From an uncultured Bacteroidales bacterium (lineage in GTDB: Bacteria; Bacteroidota; Bacteroidia; Bacteroidales; FEN-979), in the NCBI GenBank assembly GCA_903875045.1, contig CAIQUS010000059.1:1-64000 (forward strand): 64,000 bases of DNA, given 5' to 3'. Of the stretch, positions 31,657 to 38,771 are shown piece by piece. Each line of letters opens with the position of its first letter. Position 1 is the stretch's first letter. Below the pieces are notes generated by a model. It was given only the letters and a program-made list of their open reading frames with translations, was not told the origin of the DNA and made no database searches. The translations under genes were made by a program, and so were the position numbers.

Positions 31657-32481
31657 TCAGTTGTTAAAGAACCTGTATACCTGGGTGTTGAAATCGTCCT
31701 TGAAACGGATGCACGTATCATGGCCCGAACCGGGTAAAATCCAAAGGGATGCTCCCGGGATGCTTCTGTAAATTTCAAGGGTATGTTCAGTTTTAATGAT
31801 ATCGTGGTCGCCGCAAATGACCAGCACCGGACAATGGATCCGCTGCAGCGATTTGAAGGATATATTTGGCTCATCAATCATCAGTTGTGTGAGTTTGATC
31901 TCGTTTCTCGTTTTTGCATCCTGTTTTTGGTCACGGAGGCTGAGGAGATTTTCCTTCATGTATCTGATATCCGCAGCGCTTACGGCAGTGGTATCCGGCC
32001 GGATATTGGCCCCGGTCACAGCTAACTTTTTAACCTTTTCGGGATGTCTGATGGCCATCAGTAACCCGATGATTCCGCCATCACTCCACCCCACGATATA
32101 CGCAGAGTCAAGGTGCAATGAATCCATCAGGGCATTGTAATCATCGGCCATCATCTCATAGGACAATGAATCCTGTGCGTCAAAAGATTTTCCCTGTGAA
32201 CGGCTGTCGGCTGCTATCACCTGGTATGATTTTGAAAAGAAGGGAATTTGGTTTGCCATCGAAACAATGGAACCACCATTGCCATGAATCAGCAACAGCG
32301 GTTGGCCATGTCCATAAACCTCATAATGCATTTCAAAACCTCTGACGTGGATATACTTTTCGATCTCATCGTTTCTGCCATAATTAACCGCAGGTCCCTC
32401 TCCTGAACGGGGCTGTGACAGTAATGAAAGCGGCATGCCCATGCAAAAAACCAGGAAAACCGGAAGAATAAAACATTTCAT
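31657..32481 (-). CDS. Exported alpha/beta hydrolase
   Basis: 274 residues with an N-terminal signal peptide (about residues 1-22, MPLSLLSQ before the cleavage). The oxyanion region LLLIHGNGGS, the nucleophile elbow VGWSDGG (GxSxG), an Asp in VICGDHDIIKTEH and the His in GSGHDTC complete the catalytic triad. Substrate unknown; related proteins include esterases and C-C hydrolases. It is followed by an octamer array and then cutC on the same strand. Confidence 0.85.
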   Translation of the reverse strand: MKCFILPVFLVFCMGMPLSLLSQPRSGEGPAVNYGRNDEIEKYIHVRGFEMHYEVYGHGQPLLLIHGNGGSIVSMANQIPFFSKSYQVIAADSRSQGKSFDAQDSLSYEMMADDYNALMDSLHLDSAYIVGWSDGGIIGLLMAIRHPEKVKKLAVTGANIRPDTTAVSAADIRYMKENLLSLRDQKQDAKTRNEIKLTQLMIDEPNISFKSLQRIHCPVLVICGDHDIIKTEHTLEIYRSIPGASLWILPGSGHDTCIRFKDDFNTQVYRFFNN

Positions 32482-32564
32482 AAGCAGAAGATAGTCCGCA
32501 AATTTACAAAAACCTGACAGTGTCTGTAAGACCTGTCAGTGTTTTCAATAACCTTTATTTCCAT

Positions 32565-33599
32565 TCAAAAAGTCTGCGAACAGTTTGAACAAATACCAAT
32601 TGATTTCCTGTTTGTCAAAATCCGCTTTCTGAAATCACCGGATGATTTACCCTTCCAGATTTCCCGGAAACTTTGTTTTGTCATGTCGCCAGTCATATTG
32701 GCTGCATCTTTGTCGAAACAGCATGGAACCACCTTTCCGTCCCAGGTTATCACACAGGAACTCCAGGCGCGGAAACAGGCGTTGGGCATCCGGTTTTTGG
32801 GGGTGAACAGGTGGGCGGGTGGGCGAGTGGTCGAGTGGTCGGGTGGGCGAGTGGGCGAGTGGTCGAGTGGTCGGGCGGGCATGCGGATGTATCGTGAATA
32901 TTTCGGGTTTTCCGGCATCAGCGGATTACCATTTTTATAATCGTTGAACTGGGCAGTTTTAAATTCCAGTTTATCAACCTCCAGTTCTTTTGCCAACTTT
33001 TTGATTTCTGTCAGCTGATGTTCATTGGACTTAAGAACCAGGCACTGAAGTATAATCTCAGGGTTGTTTTTTTTTAGCCGTTTTTTCTCGTTGACCAGTA
33101 AACGGATCCCCCCGATGACTTTCGCGAAATTTCCTCCCCGGCGATAAGCTTCATAACTTTGCTGATCGGTGCCATCCAGGGAGATGATTAACCGGTTCAG
33201 TCCCGATCCGATGGTTTGCATTACGGAGTGTTCATCCAGAAAATGACCGTTGGTGGAGGTAGCAACAAATATTTTTTTCGACCTTGCAAAAGTGATGAAA
33301 TCGAAAAAATGTTTGCTCATGTACGGCTCTCCCTGAAAATAGAGTGTAAGCCAGGAAAGATGGGGCAAAAGCTGATTGATGATCGATTCGAATAATTCGG
33401 GTTTCATGAATCCGCGTGAACGGGAGAGTTCTTTCATCCCTGCGGGGCATTCGGGGCAACAGAGATTACAGCTGTTATTGGGTTCAATGCTTACAGCCAA
33501 TGGGTTTCCCCAATGAATGACCCGTTTCGTTGTTCGCGAAATAAGATAACTGACAACAATTTTCACAAGATTGATAAACCGGATCAAAAGGAGGTTCAT
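32565..33599 (-). CDS. Radical SAM/SPASM domain protein
   Basis: 344 residues. The radical SAM cluster motif CX3CX2C is NSCNLCCPECPAG near residue 45, followed by a TIM-barrel with LTLYFQGEPYM and the sequence IISLDGTDQQSYE. The C-terminus has a SPASM-like set of Cys (ACFRAWSS, VVPCCFDKDA, GICSNC) that would bind further FeS clusters. SPASM proteins modify peptides or sugars; the target is unknown. Between the two domains (about residues 242-263) is a Pro/His/Arg-rich stretch translated from an octamer array. The first codon overlaps the upstream small gene by 4 bp. Confidence 0.87.
   Translation of the reverse strand: MNLLLIRFINLVKIVVSYLISRTTKRVIHWGNPLAVSIEPNNSCNLCCPECPAGMKELSRSRGFMKPELFESIINQLLPHLSWLTLYFQGEPYMSKHFFDFITFARSKKIFVATSTNGHFLDEHSVMQTIGSGLNRLIISLDGTDQQSYEAYRRGGNFAKVIGGIRLLVNEKKRLKKNNPEIILQCLVLKSNEHQLTEIKKLAKELEVDKLEFKTAQFNDYKNGNPLMPENPKYSRYIRMPARPLDHSPTRPPDHSTTRPPAHLFTPKNRMPNACFRAWSSCVITWDGKVVPCCFDKDAANMTGDMTKQSFREIWKGKSSGDFRKRILTNRKSIGICSNCSQTF
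32811..32874. repeat. In-frame octamer array (GTGGGCGA/GTGGTCGA), 8 units, inside the radical SAM gene
   Basis: Eight contiguous octamers, with a three-unit block (GTGGGCGA, GTGGTCGA, GTGGTCGG) repeated at a 32-bp distance. Stop-free on the minus strand, it encodes RPxDHSPTRP-like residues between the radical SAM core and the SPASM domain. Confidence 0.93.
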
Positions 33600-33898
33600 G
33601 ACAAGGGATCATCACCAACATCCTTATGCTTGTCATGTTTCTTTTTCTTTCGTTTTGCCATGAAGGATTTACCGAAATCAAATGCCCTGGTCAACACGGA
33701 AGAACTGGTTGAAATATCATTGATTATCGTATTGGCCAGGTTTTTAAACGAAAGCGCCGAAACGATATCCCGGTAGCTGGTATGGATATTCTGTTCTGTT
33801 TTCATGATTTCAAACCGGAGACGCTGTTTTTCCATCCTGAGATCCTGCAACGAATGGATCTTTGCAGAATTTACCATGTATCGTTTACTCGTTTTCAT
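33596..33898 (-). CDS. Small hypothetical protein (100 aa)
   Basis: A basic, helical protein (ends with a Lys-rich segment AKRKKKKHDKHKD). I do not recognise a domain. It lies in a tight series on the minus strand: it overlaps the upstream holin-like gene by 14 bp and the radical SAM gene downstream by 4 bp, so it is likely expressed with them. The middle part (SFKNLANTIINDISTSSSVLTRAFDFGKSFM) might form an amphipathic helix. Confidence 0.65.
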   Translation of the reverse strand: MKTSKRYMVNSAKIHSLQDLRMEKQRLRFEIMKTEQNIHTSYRDIVSALSFKNLANTIINDISTSSSVLTRAFDFGKSFMAKRKKKKHDKHKDVGDDPLS

Positions 33899-34247
33899 CT
33901 TTGTCCTCCATCAGAATTTTTGTTAAATGTGACACCAATGGATTGATAAAAAACTGGTGCCGCTTTACATAAATCAGCAAACCACCGAGGATGTAAAATG
34001 CTGTGACGATGAGTGCCCCCAGCCATGCCGGGCCGATTTGTTCGAACCAAAAAACAAAAGCCATGGAAAGAAACAAAAGCAGGAACATTGCCAGAATAAA
34101 AAAAATGACCGCGATCAGAAAAAATGCTGCAAGCTGGGCGATCTTCTCGGTCAGGATCAGTTTGGCAAGATCGATCCGAAGATTGATGTAATCCTTCACA
34201 TTTTCCGTAATGGACGAAAAATTGTCAGAAATTTTTCCTGTTTCCAC
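33885..34247 (-). CDS. Phage holin family / DUF1469-like membrane protein
   Basis: 120 residues with two transmembrane segments (about residues 38-62 and 68-92), preceded by an amphipathic region starting SSITENVKDYINLRIDLAKLIL. This matches the holin-3/DUF1469 superfamily, chromosomal two-helix membrane proteins in Bacteroidota that often sit beside YtxH genes. No phage genes are nearby, so this is not a lysis gene. It abuts the YtxH-like gene upstream (1-bp overlap at 34247). Confidence 0.78.
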   Translation of the reverse strand: METGKISDNFSSITENVKDYINLRIDLAKLILTEKIAQLAAFFLIAVIFFILAMFLLLFLSMAFVFWFEQIGPAWLGALIVTAFYILGGLLIYVKRHQFFINPLVSHLTKILMEDKDENE

Positions 34248-34504
34248 TATTTTTCCTCCTTCACATCTATAAAGGGTTCATCCGCTGAAAATTCTTCTTT
34301 CTGTTCAGAGGTAAGCGCTGTTTTGAAAGCATTGAACTTTTCAGCCAGGTCATCCTGCATAAGGTCGGCAATTCCCATGATGCGTTTTTTTAACCGTTTC
34401 CGGGTTTTGGAACCCTTTGTCGGGGCAATGAGCAATCCAACCCCGATACCGGCAGCCAGACCTGCCAGCGCAGCAAGAAATAGTTTTGAACCTGAATTAG
34501 CCAT
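34247..34504 (-). CDS. YtxH domain-containing protein
   Basis: 85 residues. The start is a single transmembrane segment with the Gly-rich signature LAALAGLAAGIGVGLLIAPTKG followed by a basic stretch (SKTRKRLKKR), the YtxH pattern. YtxH proteins are small membrane proteins of unknown biochemical role, sometimes linked with stress. First gene of the YtxH, holin-like, small hypothetical, radical SAM run. Confidence 0.82.
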   Translation of the reverse strand: MANSGSKLFLAALAGLAAGIGVGLLIAPTKGSKTRKRLKKRIMGIADLMQDDLAEKFNAFKTALTSEQKEEFSADEPFIDVKEEK

Positions 34505-34541
34505 GTTGGGAGTTATTTATTCGTTTAACGATACTGTAAAG

Positions 34542-35645
34542 TTAACCATTTTCCGACATGTGACGAACAATTCTGAAATTACTCAGGAATTCATGGGCAA
34601 TAATTTTCACAAAACCATAGGCTGGCACCGCAACGATCATTCCGGCAATTCCGCCCAGACTGGCAGCAGCGATCACTACAAGAAAAATCTCCACGGGATG
34701 GGCTTTCACGCTTTTCCCCTGGATCAGCGGGGCAAAAACATTGTTATCAATGGTTTGCACAACAAACATCGCAGCCACAATCCGAAGGGCCATTGGCATG
34801 ATCATGGAATAATCACCGGCGCTGATCACCCCTGTTACCCCAAGGATGACCCCCATCAGCATGGAGATGATTCCTCCGAGGTAAGGGACAATGATGATGA
34901 TACCGGTAAAGAAACCGATCACGAGTGGATTTGGAACACCGACGATGTATAAGGCCAGCGAATAGGTAACGATGTTTGCAATGATCTGGATGATGAGGCC
35001 GATGAAATAGCGTGATAAAAGATCCTTGCTTTTGAACATCACATTTTTAATCTGCTCATCATATTTTTCCGGGGTTACCAGCAGGATAAACCGGGGTAGC
35101 ATCTTATAGTCCTGCATGAAAAAGAAAGAGAGGAAAAGAATTGAAAAAAGGTTGAAAAAGAATGTTCCCGTAAAGGATATTACAGAGGTAAGTACATTTG
35201 AAAACATTCCGAAATCAATTATTTTCAAGATGGCCTGCTTGGCAATTGTTTCGATGGTTGCCCCTCGGGGCATGATGCCGTAATGGATAAGTGTATGCTG
35301 TAAACTGGCAACATCGCTTTGGTAATAAGCCATGAATTGTTTCCCGTCGATGTTGCTGATGAGGTTCGCCTCATTCACGATAAGCGGAATAAAAAGGCTG
35401 AACATGCCAACAAACAAAAGCAACATGATCAGGAGTGTGACAGAAACGCTTAACACATGAGGAAACGTAAACCGCCCGATTTTAATTTTATCAAACAGGG
35501 CAACCAATGGGGATCCTATGATGGATATCACGCCGGCCACAATGATGAAAATGACGATGTTTGAGAAATACCAAACCAGAAATCCGGCTGCACCGATGAG
35601 CAGGATCAGAAAAAAAAGTTTATTTTTCTTATAGAGTTCACGCAT
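34542..35645 (-). CDS. AI-2E family transporter (PerM/UPF0118)
   Basis: 367 residues from MRELYKKNKLFF; this ATG gives a standard N-terminus, while a longer frame to 35711 adds an unlikely polar lead. It has the typical layout: two N-terminal transmembrane helices, a third, a soluble loop, then five C-terminal helices with the motif GVPNPLVIGFFTGIIIIVPYLGG and VQTIDNNVFAPLIQGK. Members export varied substrates (autoinducer-2, Na+/H+ exchange); substrate unknown here. Its start is 134 bp from the divergent outer-membrane gene. Confidence 0.88.
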   Translation of the reverse strand: MRELYKKNKLFFLILLIGAAGFLVWYFSNIVIFIIVAGVISIIGSPLVALFDKIKIGRFTFPHVLSVSVTLLIMLLLFVGMFSLFIPLIVNEANLISNIDGKQFMAYYQSDVASLQHTLIHYGIMPRGATIETIAKQAILKIIDFGMFSNVLTSVISFTGTFFFNLFSILFLSFFFMQDYKMLPRFILLVTPEKYDEQIKNVMFKSKDLLSRYFIGLIIQIIANIVTYSLALYIVGVPNPLVIGFFTGIIIIVPYLGGIISMLMGVILGVTGVISAGDYSMIMPMALRIVAAMFVVQTIDNNVFAPLIQGKSVKAHPVEIFLVVIAAASLGGIAGMIVAVPAYGFVKIIAHEFLSNFRIVRHMSENG

Positions 35646-35694
35646 GGTGGTAGTTTTTTTAACATACAAATATAAGATGAATTGCTTTGTAAGC

Positions 35695-35728
35695 TTGTCA
35701 AAGCTGTACAATATAATTTATACCTTTG
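35695..35728 (+). promoter_or_regulatory. Candidate promoter, Bacteroidota type
   Basis: TACCTTTG (35721-35728) matches TAnnTTTG, with TTG at 35695-35697 about 23 bp upstream as a possible -33 element. It would drive the gene starting at 35779 with a ~45-nt leader. Confidence 0.45.
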
Positions 35729-35778
35729 GTCTATATCGTTCAGTGCATACTAAATGCTTGCTAAAAACAAACCTTGCC

Positions 35779-36309
35779 ATGAAACTGCTCCTTCTCATCC
35801 CAGTTTTTCTACTTGTTTCTTTGTTCGGATATAGTCAGGATACCCTTGAGGTTACACCACGGGTTTACCAGAAGAACAGCATCTATTTTGAACTTTTCGG
35901 AAACGCCCTGATTTATGGCTCGCTTAATTATGAAAGGATTGTGCTCCACCGAAAGTTTTTCTATCTTTCGGTCCGGGCAGGAATTGGCGGAGGTTATATA
36001 CCAAAGGCCACCGTATTCTCATTTCCATTGATGGTCAACACGATTTTTCAGGTACACAAAGGTGGCTCAGTAGAACTTGGAACAGGAGCAACCATGATGT
36101 TTATGGGCATCGAAGATGGAGAAGCCAATGAACTCGGCATATGGGAAAATGGCAATGCCCCCATTCCCACCGGAACAATTGGTTATCGTTATCAGGCCAA
36201 AAAAGGGTTTTTATTGCGGGTGAATTTCACGCCATTTACCAATTTCGAAGAATTCTTCTATTTTGTCGGGATCAGTTTTGGCTATAGTTTCAACGGGAAG
36301 AAACATTGA
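35779..36309 (+). CDS. Exported hypothetical protein, outer-membrane beta-barrel-like
   Basis: 176 residues from MKLLLLIPVFLL, a signal peptide cleaved near GYSQ; a longer frame to 35644 lacks this signal layout. The mature part has alternating hydrophobic/aromatic strands (FYLSVRAGIGGGYIP, FLLRVNFTPFTNFEEFFYF) and ends in an aromatic-rich strand (GISFGYSFNGKKH), consistent with a small outer-membrane barrel. No named family recognised. Confidence 0.65.
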   Translation: MKLLLLIPVFLLVSLFGYSQDTLEVTPRVYQKNSIYFELFGNALIYGSLNYERIVLHRKFFYLSVRAGIGGGYIPKATVFSFPLMVNTIFQVHKGGSVELGTGATMMFMGIEDGEANELGIWENGNAPIPTGTIGYRYQAKKGFLLRVNFTPFTNFEEFFYFVGISFGYSFNGKKH

Positions 36310-36337
36310 GGGAGATACAATCAAAGATATTCAATTG

Positions 36338-36826
36338 TCATTCGCTCCTGGTTCGGCGACAGAAAATATTTTGTAAATATCGCCGGATAATTTTTAACCA
36401 ACTCTGAGTTTCCCCAGGGGGCTCCATTTGTTTGCTTTGTGGATGGCCCCCACTTTCACTGGCAATAGTTTGTGCAAAGTCATTCCCGTTTTTCCAGCTT
36501 TCTGCCACAAGCGTGTTGTCAAGGTTCCGGTCATCACTGAACTCCGATTGGGGATCATAAACCAGAAACCCGAATCGTTCAACCAGCGATGAAATTTCAC
36601 TGTCTGCCTCGGTCATATAAGATTCCGAACGGTTGTAACTCATCCTGAAAGTAACCGGATAGGATGAGTCATTCAATTCAAACCTGAACGTGGTCCCTGT
36701 TTCAGGATGCTCATAATAGAACTCATCGCCAAGGTCGAGGTAATGTTGCCTGGTTGCAAAAAAATCCCGGATCTGATCAAAACCAATGTTTTTACCGGGA
36801 TTTCTGAAATGAAGTTCGAAACTCAT
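36338..36826 (-). CDS. Hypothetical protein (162 aa)
   Basis: I do not recognise a domain. It lacks a signal peptide and membrane segments, and is rich in Phe, Tyr, Asp and Glu (RDFFATRQHYLDLGDEFYYEHPETG), suggesting a soluble cytoplasmic protein. Its end is 28 bp from the convergent barrel gene. Codon usage resembles the neighbours. Confidence 0.55.
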   Translation of the reverse strand: MSFELHFRNPGKNIGFDQIRDFFATRQHYLDLGDEFYYEHPETGTTFRFELNDSSYPVTFRMSYNRSESYMTEADSEISSLVERFGFLVYDPQSEFSDDRNLDNTLVAESWKNGNDFAQTIASESGGHPQSKQMEPPGETQSWLKIIRRYLQNIFCRRTRSE

Positions 36827-37231
36827 GTTAAAGTTGATTTTTAGCCTGGTCCTTCAGCAGTTTTAAATAGTCCTGGCTGCCCACTCAGGATACAAAGGAT
36901 CAAATATACGATTTACGTGTAATAATATTTCCGTAAAACACGCAAGTCCGCCCCACCCGGTAAACTATTTTTATGATTTTTTGCAAAAAAGAGCTGCGAA
37001 GTGACGCTTTTTTTGATTTTTTGCAAATTGCCCCCCACCTCCTTCGATGTTTTAGGATTTTTTGCAAAAAGTGCTTTTTGTGTCGCGAAAACCAATTTTG
37101 ATTCCCCTGTTTTCGGATTTACTTTTGTTTTGATTTTTTAATCACACCCAATCCCGGGGAAGTTGGTCGCCCTTTTACCCTGAGATTCAAGACAGATTCA
37201 CTGAATATTATGATCCTTAAAACCAATAATC
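36827..37231. other. 405-bp gene-free region
   Basis: No convincing gene. A 60-codon minus-strand frame (36913-37095) overlaps the repeats at 36975-37070, so its partial internal duplication (FAKNPK/FAKNHK) may simply reflect them. The region is AT-rich toward the plus-strand gene that starts at 37232 and probably contains its promoter; no clear TAnnTTTG was found. Confidence 0.6.
36975..37070. repeat. Three GATTTTTTGCAAA direct repeats at 40-41 bp spacing
   Basis: GATTTTTTGCAAA starts at 36975, 37015 and 37056. The intervening sequences are unrelated and GC-rich. Spacing close to four helical turns could suit a protein-binding array; nothing else identifies it. Confidence 0.8.
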
Positions 37232-38713
37232 ATGAGAAAACTACACAATCCTGACCATTCAATGTTGTTTTTGCCTGCATTATTATGGTGCTTCCTGGTC
37301 CTTTATCTGGTGGCAGCGTCGAATGCCCTCATTGCGGACAATGTCCTGTTCAGCGGGACAACCATGAAAATTACCGCTGGAACATCACTGGTATCTGTTG
37401 ACAACCTGCTTATTAAAAACGGTGCCACCCTTAACAACACCGGTACGGTGATTTTGAAAAAAAATCTGAGCAATGAAAATCTTTCACCCAACGCCATTGG
37501 CAGCGGTTTGGTTGTACTGTCAGGAACACAGATACAAACCATCAACGGACAAAACATCATTCAAAACCTCACAGTGAACAACACTGCCGGTGTAAACAAC
37601 GGTGGGGAAACAAGGACCAACGGGGTCTTGATGCTTTCCAACGGAACTATATCCCTGGGAGGCAACAACCTGTTATTAGGACCTGCTGCAACCATCGCCG
37701 GAACACCCTCAGCGGCCATTATGATTATCGCAACAGGATCGGGACAACTGCGCAAGGAATTTGCAGTGGGCTATTCCGGCAGTTTCGTGTTTCCGGTGGG
37801 GGATGATACCAATGTTCCGGAATATTCGCCGGTGACACTTAATTTTACCTCTGCATCGTTTGGTGCCGGAAACTATGTTGGGGTTAACCTGGTCAATGCG
37901 AAATATCCTGATCCCGGGATTATTGGCAATTACCTGAACCGTTTCTGGACAATCACCCAGTCGGCGGTAACCAATTTCAATTGCAATGCAACATTTCAGT
38001 ACACGGGAGCCGATGTGGCCGGTGACGAAAATGTGCTATCGTGCGCCAGGTTAAATCCAGCTCCATGGACAACCTACAACCTTTCGAATCCCTTTACGCA
38101 TCAGCTTCTGGCCAACGGCCTCGTGATCTTTGGCACATTTACCGGAGTTAAAAGCACTACACCGCCAGCGAATCAGCAACTTGAAAATATTACGCTGGCA
38201 AATGGGGTTTCTACCTGTTACGATGCCACACAAGAATTGACACTTGCAGGCAATGGAACCACATTTCTGGTTGAGAATGGCGGGGATGTTACTCTTGTAG
38301 CCGGTTATAAAATCCACCTGCTCCCCGGAACGAAGGTTATCAGCGGCGGAACGCTGCATGGGTATATCACTACCACGAATACCTATTGTAATTCAAACTT
38401 CAACCCCCTGGTGGCCAATAATGATAATTCGGGGGAAGCACTTGAAGTTGAAAGCCTGGTTAAAAACAAGTTTATTAAGATTTATCCAAATCCCACCACA
38501 GATATCGTTATTGTGGAGTTGGCCGATTTTGATCCAGCCACTTCAATCAATATCACCGTTTACACAATCTGTGGGGAAAAACTTTTGCAAAAAACCATCC
38601 GCGGGGATTCCAGATTCCGGTTCTCACTGACAGGCAAATCTGAGGGGCTCTACATGGTCCAAGTGCAATCGGGAGAGCGGTCGGAGATTGCCAAAGTAAT
38701 TAAAACGAATTAA
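37232..38713 (+). CDS. Exported protein with T9SS sorting domain
   Basis: 493 residues. An N-terminal signal/transmembrane segment (about residues 11-32) precedes a stretch of beta-helix-like short repeats (DNVLFSGTTMKITAG, VDNLLIKNGATLNNTG, IQNLTVNNTAGVNNGG). The C-terminal ~80 residues, starting IKIYPNPTTDIVIVEL and containing GLYMVQVQSG, form a type A T9SS sorting domain. Likely a surface-exposed or secreted protein of unknown activity. Followed 58 bp later by a FISUMP protein on the same strand. Confidence 0.8.
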   Translation: MRKLHNPDHSMLFLPALLWCFLVLYLVAASNALIADNVLFSGTTMKITAGTSLVSVDNLLIKNGATLNNTGTVILKKNLSNENLSPNAIGSGLVVLSGTQIQTINGQNIIQNLTVNNTAGVNNGGETRTNGVLMLSNGTISLGGNNLLLGPAATIAGTPSAAIMIIATGSGQLRKEFAVGYSGSFVFPVGDDTNVPEYSPVTLNFTSASFGAGNYVGVNLVNAKYPDPGIIGNYLNRFWTITQSAVTNFNCNATFQYTGADVAGDENVLSCARLNPAPWTTYNLSNPFTHQLLANGLVIFGTFTGVKSTTPPANQQLENITLANGVSTCYDATQELTLAGNGTTFLVENGGDVTLVAGYKIHLLPGTKVISGGTLHGYITTTNTYCNSNFNPLVANNDNSGEALEVESLVKNKFIKIYPNPTTDIVIVELADFDPATSINITVYTICGEKLLQKTIRGDSRFRFSLTGKSEGLYMVQVQSGERSEIAKVIKTN

Positions 38714-38771
38714 AAATTGAGAATAGAGAATTGAAAGCAGTATTTCATAAACCAAATTAAAATCCTGAAAT

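Noticed and set aside
33885-34247. Holin-like gene as evidence of a prophage
   Set aside because: DUF1469/holin-3 type proteins are chromosomal envelope proteins beside YtxH; no other phage gene present.
36913-37095. 60-codon minus-strand frame with internal FAKN duplication
   Set aside because: Overlaps the GATTTTTTGCAAA repeats, so the duplicated peptide follows from the DNA repeat; no coding support.
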